Below are positions 1 through 4,722 of a stretch of DNA of 5,841 bases, piece after piece. Location of the stretch: NCBI GenBank assembly GCA_027021185.1, contig JALUUU010000243.1, positions 1-5,841 of the forward strand, written 5' to 3'. How positions within the stretch are numbered: position 1 is the first letter of the stretch; every line of letters starts with the position of its first letter. Source of the DNA: an archaeon. Its GTDB lineage: Archaea > Hydrothermarchaeota > Hydrothermarchaeia > Hydrothermarchaeales > JALUUU01. The translations under genes and the position numbers were made by a program. A model generated the notes under the pieces. It saw only the letters and a program-made list of their open reading frames with translations. It ran no database searches and was not told where the DNA came from.

Positions 1-290
1 TACATCGTGGCTTCGAGGGATGCCCTGGCCCTTGATCTAGGGGTCTGCGGGCTCCTGGGATTGGGGAGGGAGGAGGTGGGGCACCTTGAACAGGCGGCGA
101 GGCATTTTCCGGTGGATTACGAGGTCAGGGGGATGTCCTCGATCTCGGGGGCTTCGAGGTGCCGGAGGTGGGGAGGCTTGAGAAATTTGGGGCCCTGCTG
201 CAGCACTACGCCGTAACGAGGTATGCCCTCAGGCAGCCCTACATCAGAAAGGCGGCGAAGAAGGTGAAGACCCTGGCGGGGAGGCTTTGA
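1..290 (+). pseudogene. C-terminal end of a DUF362-family protein, one frame break
   Basis: The 5' part lies outside the window. Frame 1 opens with YIVASRDALALDLGVCGLLG and continues through a GREEVGHLEQAA segment. This matches the C-terminal pattern of DUF362 proteins (a conserved SRDAxAxD, then a small helix and a VxxL segment). These are uncharacterised proteins often linked to iron-sulfur domains. After EVRG near position 130 the sensible reading moves to frame 3, giving DVLDLGGFEVPEVGRLEKFG and a basic, helical C-terminus ending in KTLAGRL at TGA 288-290. Staying in frame 1 gives an R/G/C-rich, non-protein-like tail stopping at 216. The switch coincides with a run of five G (128-132); six G would restore one frame. 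It is therefore either a sequencing or assembly indel or a real frameshift. Codon use (AGG, GAG, GTG) matches the MinD-like fragment. Family call fairly firm; function unknown. Confidence 0.7.
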
Positions 291-316
291 CGGCGTTAGC
301 GTTATTAAGGGGGCTA

Positions 317-355
317 AAGGAGCTTGGAAATACGGGGGGTGGATTAGGGCTCCTT
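317..355 (+). other. Inverted repeat downstream of the DUF362 gene
   Basis: AAGGAGC (317-323) and GCTCCTT (349-355) are perfect 7-bp inverted arms separated by 25 bases; two G-U pairs could extend the inner end. It lies 26 bases after the DUF362 stop. It may be a 3' UTR hairpin; no T tract follows directly. Confidence 0.35.
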
Positions 356-360
356 GAGAA

Positions 361-389
361 GAGCGCTCCCTACTAGGACGCTCGTTTTT
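361..389 (+). terminator. Terminator-like hairpin plus T tract
   Basis: GAGCG (361-365) pairs with CGCTC (379-383), followed after one G by five T (385-389). It lies between the end of the DUF362 gene and the convergent end of the PIN toxin gene, where a terminator for the plus-strand gene is expected. The stem is short and archaeal termination relies mainly on the T run, so the call is tentative. Confidence 0.4.
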
Positions 390-424
390 GCGTTTGAATA
401 TGGTGCCTGGGCGGTTCTGGGCAG

Positions 425-949
425 CTATCTGCTGGCCTTCTCCATTTTAGTCTTAATCGCTATATAGTCATGGGCGCTGAGGCGGTAGCCGTCGCTAATT
501 ATTTGATGGAGTATTTTTAAGCCTTCCTGGAGGTTGATTACGCTATTTCCTGTGGCCAGGATCAGGAGGTACGTGATCGGGATGGGCTTTAACTCTAAAA
601 TCCTTGCCGCCTCTGAGGCAAGCCTGTCGTCGATGAGAACTTTATCGATGCCCAGCTGCTTTGCCAGGGAGATTGCTTCAATTTCGCCTTTGCCGAGGCC
701 CGTGGATTTGAGCTTTTTCTTTATCTTTTTTCCAGCGTCGTTCAGGGGCTTTATAACTAGGAAGCCTTCCTCCACCAATCTTTCTAGGAGAAGCGCATCT
801 TGCTTGCCCAACTCCCTGCCTCTTACAATGCTTACCTGATGTACGGAAGGCGGGAGGTATATGGTTTTGAATAATTTCTTTAAGAGCCGTATAAATCCCG
901 GGTTTTTTGCAGGGTATATCAAGGCGCTTGTATCCGCGACGACCTGCAA
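425..949 (-). CDS. DUF3368-type PIN-domain toxin ribonuclease
   Basis: A 174-residue protein of the PIN (VapC-like) fold, DUF3368 branch. These are predicted Mg2+-dependent ribonucleases held inactive by the antitoxin encoded just upstream. Visible motifs are the first acidic site VVADTSALI (D6), an LPPSV segment at 32-36, the DUF3368 hallmark GLGKGEIEAISLA at 84-96 (E89/E91), and VLIDDRLASEAARILEL from 104 with D107/D108. The full acidic set is present, so the toxin looks intact. The start is a TTG at 947-949, two bases after the antitoxin stop. A GGGGTG inside the end of the antitoxin gene sits about five bases upstream as ribosome site, suggesting translational coupling. It is slightly longer than many relatives because of a K/R-rich C-terminal tail of about 20 residues. 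RNA target unknown. The fold is confident; toxicity is inferred from family. Confidence 0.88.
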   Translation of the reverse strand: MQVVADTSALIYPAKNPGFIRLLKKLFKTIYLPPSVHQVSIVRGRELGKQDALLLERLVEEGFLVIKPLNDAGKKIKKKLKSTGLGKGEIEAISLAKQLGIDKVLIDDRLASEAARILELKPIPITYLLILATGNSVINLQEGLKILHQIISDGYRLSAHDYIAIKTKMEKASR

Positions 950-951
950 GT

Positions 952-1257
952 TTACACCCCGAAGTCCTCTGTGAATCTCTCTTCAATGGCCTTTCTATCG
1001 ATTTTGATGGTAATCCCCTCCCTATCCAGGATATCGTACATTTCCCAGATAGACACTCCTGCCACTTCCGCAGCCCTGCCTATCGACATCTCACCCCGTC
1101 GATACCCCTCAACGGCTTTTTTCCTGAAGTACTCCCTTGAGCCTAAGTCTATTATTTTCCTGAGCACAGAGGACCTGTCTGTTCTCTCCATCTTGGCGAT
1201 TTTGTCCAATATTTTAAACTGATCTTTAGTTATCCTCCCTGAAATGTGGGTAGTCAT
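952..1257 (-). CDS. UPF0175-family antitoxin, partner of the PIN toxin
   Basis: A 101-residue protein. The N-terminal half (THISGRITKDQFKILDKIAK, then a segment with DRSSVLRKIIDLG at 27-39) looks like a ribbon-helix-helix-type DNA-binding unit. The C-terminal half carries the UPF0175 signature: a tyrosine, RRGEMSIGRAAEVAGVSIWE near 53-72, then MYDILDREGI. UPF0175 proteins are the usual partners of DUF3368 PIN proteins; they are thought to bind the toxin with the C-terminal part and repress their own promoter with the DNA-binding part. The ATG start is supported by a GGTGAG site (reverse strand, 1263-1268) five bases upstream. The operon order antitoxin-toxin and the 2-base gap are typical. 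The inverted repeat at 1273-1291 between its TATA box and ribosome site is a plausible autoregulatory operator. Intact, no anomalies seen. Confidence 0.88.
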   Translation of the reverse strand: MTTHISGRITKDQFKILDKIAKMERTDRSSVLRKIIDLGSREYFRKKAVEGYRRGEMSIGRAAEVAGVSIWEMYDILDREGITIKIDRKAIEERFTEDFGV

Positions 1258-1262
1258 TTTTT

Positions 1263-1268
1263 CTCACC
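1263..1268 (-). promoter_or_regulatory. Ribosome-binding site of the UPF0175 antitoxin
   Basis: On the minus strand this reads GGTGAG, five bases before the ATG at 1257. It matches the archaeal anti-Shine-Dalgarno pairing motif and fixes the chosen start. Confidence 0.7.
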
Positions 1269-1272
1269 GTAA

Positions 1273-1300
1273 CACAATATGATATTTTGTGCAATATAAA
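1273..1300 (-). promoter_or_regulatory. TATA box and inverted-repeat operator of the toxin-antitoxin operon
   Basis: On the minus strand, TTTATATT (1293-1300) is a TATA-like box about 25-28 bases before the likely transcript start near 1270, giving a very short leader. Between it and the ribosome site lies an imperfect inverted repeat (1273-1291): CACAA / TTGTG outer arms, with seven of eight arm positions pairing around GAT. Position and symmetry suit a dimeric antitoxin repressor. The same segment lies immediately before the ATG at 1302 of the divergent MinD-like fragment. Confidence 0.55.
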
Positions 1301-1301
1301 C

Positions 1302-1708
1302 ATGTCGGAGACTCATAGCATCTCAGGCCGCGAGTTCATAATCCTGGGCATGCCCCCTGGGAGGGAGGCGGTGAATGTCCTGGGGGCTGTGCTGAACAGG
1401 GCGGAGAACGGGGAGGAATGGATAGAGGAGATAGAAAGGGTGCTTGAGACGAGGGTGGTGGTTATACCTGAGAGCAGGGTGGTGAAGGAGGCCTATGAGA
1501 TGGGGGAGTGCTTTGTAGTTGTAGCGATGGAGAGCGAGCCCTCGAGGGAGGTCATGGCACTTGCAGAGAAGCTGGTGAGGATAGAGTAGATGGAGGAGGC
1601 AGGGAAAGAGATAGGAGTGGAAAGGGAAGCATGAGGCAGAGGAGAGGGAGAGGAGGAGCGAAGGCGGGGGGGTTTCTTGAAACGCTGCTGGAGAAGGTGA
1701 AGCTGTAG
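1302..1708 (+). pseudogene. Truncated MinD/ParA-like ATPase fragment with broken C-terminus
   Basis: From ATG 1302 to TAG 1587 the frame encodes 95 residues. The pattern VLGAVLNR, then an acidic helix, RVVVIPESRVVKEAYEMG, CFVVVAMESEPSREVM and LAEKLV matches the C-terminal third of MinD-type ATPases (xVLNR, IPExxxVxEAxxxG, SPxSxxFxxLAxxL). The Walker A/deviant P-loop half is absent; nothing upstream in frame supplies it, because the toxin-antitoxin promoter begins there. After the stop, another frame (about 1631-1708) ends in KAGGFLETLLEKVKL, which resembles the amphipathic membrane-targeting helix that closes many MinD proteins. One frameshift before 1587 would join the parts; a G7 run (1666-1672) is another weak point. 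No ribosome site precedes 1302. Most likely a non-functional remnant. The linker between the two parts is K/R/G-rich and of uncertain frame. Family recognised by eye, moderate certainty. Confidence 0.55.
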
Positions 1709-1769
1709 AAAGAGACAGGTTCTGACGGAGATTATGGCGCTGGCAGGGAGGAGTCGAGGGGGAGCAACG

Positions 1770-1796
1770 CATATAAATGTTGATTATTTATATAAT
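1770..1796 (+). promoter_or_regulatory. TATA-like boxes before the second antitoxin
   Basis: Two AT-rich elements, CATATAAAT (1770-1778) and TTTATATAAT (1787-1796), stand out in a purine-rich GC-richer stretch. The first lies about 25-30 bases before the ATG at 1803, consistent with a leaderless or near-leaderless transcript of the second toxin-antitoxin pair. No better ribosome site is seen. Confidence 0.45.
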
Positions 1797-1802
1797 GAGG
1801 CG

Positions 1803-2022
1803 ATGCAGATGGCGGCGAAAATAGAGGAAAGACTTTTCAATATAGAGAGAGCTACGCAGAATCTTAGCCGAGTTAAGAGACAAGCCAAAAGTAGAAAAAA
1901 GAACTGCAGAGGAAAGGCTCAGGAGATATGAGAATCTGCTGAAAATCTCTGAGAGATACCTCTCATCTATCGACGTAACGTCGATGCTCAGGAAAGAAAG
2001 AGATAAAAGGGCGATGATGTGA
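1803..2022 (+). pseudogene. Antitoxin-like gene upstream of PIN toxin, one frameshift
   Basis: Two reading frames join into a plausible antitoxin of about 72 residues. Frame 3 gives MQMAAKIEERLFNIERATQ up to 1859. Frame 1 then runs from 1861 with ILAELRDKPKVEKRTAEERL, continues through YENLLKISERYLSSIDV, and stops at TGA 2020-2022. Both halves are charged, amphipathic helices; the out-of-frame continuation is only a basic K/R-rich tail ending at 1931. One extra base near 1860 explains the break. The stop overlaps the GTG start of the PIN toxin (2019-2021), the coupling expected of an antitoxin-toxin pair. No ribbon-helix-helix or other DNA-binding motif is recognised, so the assignment rests on position, size and helical character. 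It may be a sequencing error, since an intact toxin downstream would otherwise lack its antidote. Frame 3 is open upstream to an ATG at 1734, but 1803 fits the TATA spacing better. Confidence 0.55.
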
Positions 2023-2606
2023 ACTTAACCCTGGATAGCGACGTTCTGGTCTACGCCCTTAATGTTCCCGGAGACAAGAACCTTCGCAACGTACACATCA
2101 AATCCTCGAAGCTCTACAAGTCCTGCATAACGGGAGATAACAAGCTCCTTCTGCCAACCACGATATTAGTAGAATCGGTTTCGGCCTTATCAAAAATCAT
2201 CACTCCAGAGTTTGCGAAAGCATCAAGGGAAGACATTGTGGACAACGCCTCGGAGATATTTCCAGTTTCCCCTAAACCAGCCTTATATTCCATGCCAGAT
2301 AACCAGAGATATGTAGACCTCTGCTTGGAATACGCCACGAACTTTTCAATTAAGAAGGACCCCGCCGATTCTTATGCCCCAGGCTTGAAGGATGATGCAT
2401 CTGAAGTAAAAATCTCCGGTATGGATATTTTTATACTCGCATACTCTGATCTACGGAGCACCACATTGATAACTAACGATTGGTCTTTGTGGTACATTGC
2501 GTGGAAGTCCGGTATATCTGCATATTGGATATCCGGGTTAAGGGATGAACAGATAGATGCGGTTAGGAAAGGAAGAAAAATAGAGTACCCAGTAAAGGTC
2601 GAATAA
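2019..2606 (+). CDS. PIN-domain protein, VapC-like toxin
   Basis: A 195-residue PIN-domain protein. The acidic tetrad can be traced: D6/D8 in LDSDVLVYALN, E52 in ILVESVSAL, D136 in KISGMDIFILAYS and D154 in TTLITNDWSLW. Members are predicted metal-dependent ribonucleases, usually toxins. A region of about 50 residues between E52 and D136 (PVSPKPALYSMPDNQ onward) is longer than in compact VapC proteins. The start is GTG 2019, overlapping the stop of the preceding antitoxin-like gene; no ATG or TTG in this frame lies between the last upstream stop (near 2005) and this codon. Codons are visibly more AT-rich (AAT, GAT, TAT, AAA, ATA) than in the DUF362, MinD-like or ATPase genes, suggesting separate acquisition. 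The C-terminal WYIAWKSGISAYWISGL stretch is rich in aromatics. Domain call confident; toxin role inferred from context. Confidence 0.82.
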   Translation: MNLTLDSDVLVYALNVPGDKNLRNVHIKSSKLYKSCITGDNKLLLPTTILVESVSALSKIITPEFAKASREDIVDNASEIFPVSPKPALYSMPDNQRYVDLCLEYATNFSIKKDPADSYAPGLKDDASEVKISGMDIFILAYSDLRSTTLITNDWSLWYIAWKSGISAYWISGLRDEQIDAVRKGRKIEYPVKVE

Positions 2607-2692
2607 CTACTTAACCCGAGACCTTTGTGCCGCCGCTTTGAGCATGAAGGATTAAAAAGAGGCTAGGCCCGGGGGGGCACAGTGTTCTCGCG

Positions 2693-2895
2693 ATGATGCC
2701 GGTGGACGAGAGGGTGATGGAGTGCTATAGCGAGGAGGCCACAGCGTTGCGTTCTTTACGAGAGGCAATCTGAGCCCCGAGAAATGGCTGCGGGTGGTGG
2801 AGGTCCGGGGCTATGAGAAATGCATGGGAAAGATCCACACGGAAAAGAAGCCAAGGTGGCCGTCTACTGGGGTATTCTGTCAGTCAGTAGTCTGA
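2693..2895 (+). pseudogene. Unrecognised decayed coding remnant
   Basis: In the 341-base gap between two convergent genes, protein-like sequence is split between frames. ATG ATG at 2693 opens MMPVDERVMECYSEEATA, which soon runs into a stop at 2771. A second frame from about 2752 reads FFTRGNLSPEKWLRVVEVRG, continues with YEKCMGKIHTEKK, and stops at 2893-2895. A third frame near the end (about 2824-2900) also looks protein-like (GKEAKVAVYWGILSVSSLR), so a second break is possible. Joined, this would be a small protein of roughly 65-70 residues with mixed charge. I do not recognise a family. Codon use (GAG, AGG, GTG, CGG) resembles the resident genes. It could be a remnant of a larger gene or a short gene with indel errors. 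The rest of the gap (2607-2692 and 2896-2947) shows only a G7 run at 2671-2677. Confidence 0.35.
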
Positions 2896-2947
2896 GATGA
2901 CCCTTCGGCGGCCGCTCCTCAGAGAGGCGGGTCAGTGTGTTTATGGG

Positions 2948-4213
2948 TCAGTGAGCGGTGATCGGTGGGCTGTACAGCAGGGTTTTAGGGATGGTCTCGG
3001 CCCGTATTTTTATCCCGTCGGCCTCGTAGGTCCGCTCCGTGTTGCGGGTGTAGATGATGCCTTTTTTGACTTTGAATCTCCTGCAGAACTTTATCAATGC
3101 CTTTAAGTCTCTTTTACCTATCTCTTTATCTCTATACTTAACCTCCAGGGGGAGTATCTCCCGGTTTTTCAGCACGAAGTCCACCTCGTGGCCGCCGCTT
3201 CTCCAGTAGTATTCCGCGTCAATCTCGCTCCTGACCAGGGTCTCCATGGTCCTGCCCTCGTCCATAGAGGAGGAGAGGGAGGGATGGACGGGGTAGGCCT
3301 TTTTGTTTTTCCTGCTCGTGGCGAGATAGCTTCCTCTCAGGTTCTTCACGTGCTTGATCAGGAAAGACAGCTCCAGGAAGTTGAGGGCTTTTCTAACCGT
3401 TTTCCTGTTCCTTTTCAAGTCCCTTGAGAGGGAGTATATGTTCATTATTGCTCCGGGGTTCTTTGATATGAGCCGCATCAGAATCCTCAGCAGCTCTGTG
3501 TCGCCTATGCTGAAGCTCTCAGGTATGTCCCGGTATATTATCCTCTCTACCACGAGCTCATTCACGTATTCCTGGGCCTCCCTATCCCTCATGTCCACGG
3601 TTTGGGGGAATCCCCGGAGTAAAAACTTTCTCATGAGGATTCTTATCCTCTTCTCGTGGATGTAGAACTCATCCTCTGGGGGGATTTTCTCGCCCCGGAG
3701 TTTCAGGAACTCCGTGAATCTCAGGGGCTTCAGGTGGAAAAACTTCGCCCTGCCCGCTAGGCTTTCCCTGGATTCTCTCATCAGGTTCAGGCTTGCTGAG
3801 CCGGAGACAACGATCTTCAGTCGCGGATTTAGGTCGTAGAGCACTTTTACCTTGTCCGCCCACCTCTGGAGCTTGTGGATTTCGTCCAAAAAAAGATAGG
3901 CTTTCCTGTCCCTCAGCCTGTTTCCCAGCACTTTTTCTTCGTATTGGTCTATGATTTTTTTCAGGTCTTCCTTCTCGATGTCAAAGGAGAAGTAGAGGAT
4001 CTGTCTGGAGTCAACTCCCTGGTTGAGAAGGTGGTCTATAAGCTGGTACATAAGGGTCGTCTTACCCACCCTCCTCAGCCCCACGACGGCGTCGATGGTT
4101 TTCCTGCCAAGGTTTCCTTTGAGGGCTGTGAAGAGGTCTCTTTTAACTTCTCTTGAAAATTCCTTTTCAACGCTCCCTGTTTCCCACCAGGGATTAAATT
4201 CAAAAATATCCAT
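2948..4213 (-). CDS. AAA_14 / DUF4143 ATPase
   Basis: A complete 421-residue protein of the archaeal/bacterial AAA_14-DUF4143 family. An N-terminal NTPase domain carries Walker A GLRRVGKTT (45-53, K51, T52), Walker B YLFLDEIHKL (106-115, D110/E111) and a sensor-like VVSGSASLNL (135-144). A middle helical part includes the family's FTEFLKLRG (166-174) and GFPQTV (201-206). A likely winged-helix segment spans about 240-295 (IYSLSRDLKRNRKTVRKALN). The C-terminal domain has HEVDFVL (D345) and LPLEVKYR (E357, K359), the PD-(D/E)xK nuclease-like signature of DUF4143. Length is typical for the family. Cellular role is not established for most members; they are common in archaeal accessory regions and are suspected of acting on nucleic acid or as defence or mobile genes. 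The ATG start is about 26 bases from the TATA centre, so the transcript is probably leaderless. No frame damage. Confidence 0.9.
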   Translation of the reverse strand: MDIFEFNPWWETGSVEKEFSREVKRDLFTALKGNLGRKTIDAVVGLRRVGKTTLMYQLIDHLLNQGVDSRQILYFSFDIEKEDLKKIIDQYEEKVLGNRLRDRKAYLFLDEIHKLQRWADKVKVLYDLNPRLKIVVSGSASLNLMRESRESLAGRAKFFHLKPLRFTEFLKLRGEKIPPEDEFYIHEKRIRILMRKFLLRGFPQTVDMRDREAQEYVNELVVERIIYRDIPESFSIGDTELLRILMRLISKNPGAIMNIYSLSRDLKRNRKTVRKALNFLELSFLIKHVKNLRGSYLATSRKNKKAYPVHPSLSSSMDEGRTMETLVRSEIDAEYYWRSGGHEVDFVLKNREILPLEVKYRDKEIGKRDLKALIKFCRRFKVKKGIIYTRNTERTYEADGIKIRAETIPKTLLYSPPITAH

Positions 4214-4218
4214 AGTGA

Positions 4219-4264
4219 TATTTTGATACCCGAATATTTAAATTTTTTGGGTATTTTAATACTC
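4219..4264 (-). promoter_or_regulatory. Promoter of the ATPase gene with paired direct repeats
   Basis: The TATA-like ATTTAAAT (4236-4243) is centred about 26 bases before the ATG at 4213. It is flanked by two copies of a 13-bp element, TATTTTGATACCC (4219-4231) and TATTTTAATACTC (4252-4264), differing at two bases and offset by 33 bp. The distal copy overlaps an inverted repeat, GTATT-TT-AATAC (4251-4262), and ATACCC (4226-4231) is inverted as GGGTAT (4249-4254). This layout suits a repressor bound across the promoter. Confidence 0.5.
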
Positions 4265-4548
4265 AAACAAAAAAAATCCAAAGCCCATTCCCAGGGAATA
4301 GGGTGAAATCGACGGGTTCAGGGAGGCCAATAGGCGGGGTCGCCACAGTATACCGCGTTAGGCGGCGGCACCAATCAGAGCCAAATCCCTCCGGCATTGG
4401 TTACGGATCCGGGTCTGCTCGCACGACCCAGGGATTCATCGACGCCACCAGCATCAAACCTGAGTTGGCCTGCACCAGGGTCACCAACACCGACTCTGAC
4501 ATGGGCGGTCTAAAATGACTCTGCCCCGGGATTTATCTGAGGGGAAGT
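4265..4548. other. Long intergenic region, GC-rich left part, no assignable gene
   Basis: The divergent gap between the ATPase (start 4213) and the coiled-coil gene (start 4723) is over 500 bases. In its left part a GTG at 4303 opens a 71-codon frame to TGA 4518, encoding an S/T/G/R-rich peptide (VYRVRRRHQSEPNPSGIGYG inside it) with no domain I recognise. Its codons (ACC, TCC, CGC, GAC) differ from the AGG/GAG-rich neighbours, and no ribosome site is seen. The opposite strand in the same register is nearly open too, with one stop. It could be a foreign remnant, a spurious frame, or a structured RNA: ACCAAT (4369-4374) pairs with ATTGGT (4396-4401), AATCCCT (4384-4390) with AGGGATT (4430-4436), and GGGTC (4411-4415) with GACCC (4425-4429). 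I do not call it a gene. Confidence 0.4.
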
Positions 4549-4558
4549 AGGGGGGAAT

Positions 4559-4575
4559 GCTTATATTATATTTTT
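4559..4575 (+). promoter_or_regulatory. TATA-like promoter element inside the intergenic region
   Basis: An AT-rich block, CTTATATTATATTTTT, stands in GC-rich surroundings. A transcript would start about 25 bases on, near 4590, just before the hairpin at 4596-4616. No protein start lies at that point, so if active it would make a small RNA or a long leader for the 4723 gene. Confidence 0.4.
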
Positions 4576-4589
4576 CCAGTGTTCTTGGG

Positions 4590-4690
4590 TAAAAACCATC
4601 CATCGAAAGATGGTGGGCCATATCTAGCCGGGGCTTCTAGCCGGGGCTCGGGGCATTAATCCAGTTGAAACAGGTCCCCGGGCACAACCC
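4590..4690 (+). ncRNA. Candidate structured RNA or leader, two hairpins
   Basis: Hairpin 1 (4596-4616) has CCA + CCATC pairing with GATGG + TGG, one bulged T and a GAAA tetraloop of the stable GNRA class. A perfect 13-bp tandem repeat follows (4623-4648). Hairpin 2 (4646-4683) pairs GCTCGGGG with CCCCGGGC (eight pairs, one G-U) around a 22-base loop containing GTTGAAAC. A TATA-like box lies about 25 bases upstream of hairpin 1, and the TATA box of the next gene starts just after hairpin 2. No known RNA family is recognised. This could be a stand-alone small RNA, or regulatory DNA whose palindromes bind proteins. Hypothesis only. Confidence 0.3.
4623..4648. repeat. Perfect 13-bp tandem duplication
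   Basis: TCTAGCCGGGGCT occurs twice in direct succession (4623-4635 and 4636-4648). The second copy overlaps the 5' arm of the hairpin at 4646-4683. It may be a simple slippage duplication or a duplicated binding site. Confidence 0.8.
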
Positions 4691-4694
4691 GAAA

Positions 4695-4716
4695 TTATAT
4701 ATACGTCGGCTGGGGA
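4695..4716 (+). promoter_or_regulatory. TATA box of the acylphosphatase-like gene
   Basis: TTATATATA (4695-4703) is centred about 24 bases before the ATG at 4723, the spacing of a leaderless archaeal transcript. A GGGGA (4712-4716) six bases before the ATG could serve as ribosome site for any longer transcript coming from the upstream TATA-like box. Confidence 0.6.
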
Positions 4717-4722
4717 ATCTGG

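Noticed and set aside
7..216. Short frame read as an independent 69-codon gene
   Set aside because: It is the middle of a DUF362 gene entering from the left; its last third is out of frame after the G5 run.
1287..1301. TTG at 1287 as start of the MinD-like fragment
   Set aside because: It lies inside the operator and TATA box of the divergent operon and lacks a ribosome site; ATG 1302 is the first reasonable codon, though the fragment may not be translated at all.
403..1349. CCTGGGC occurring near both edges of the first toxin-antitoxin unit, as a possible insertion target duplication
   Set aside because: Seven bases in GC-rich DNA are easily chance, the right copy lies inside the MinD-like frame, and no terminal inverted repeats or transposase are present.
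1323..1772. 149-codon minus-strand open frame across the MinD-like fragment
   Set aside because: Composition is P/H/L/S-rich, as expected from the complement of GAG/AGG-rich coding DNA; no motif, and the plus-strand MinD-like pattern explains the region.
4664..4671. GTTGAAAC, similar to the end of some CRISPR repeats
   Set aside because: Only one copy, with no spacer-repeat periodicity in the window; no array.
4684..4686. ACA directly after the hairpin at 4646-4683, recalling an H/ACA guide RNA
   Set aside because: The stem lacks a recognisable pseudouridylation pocket and K-turn, so the ACA alone is not evidence.
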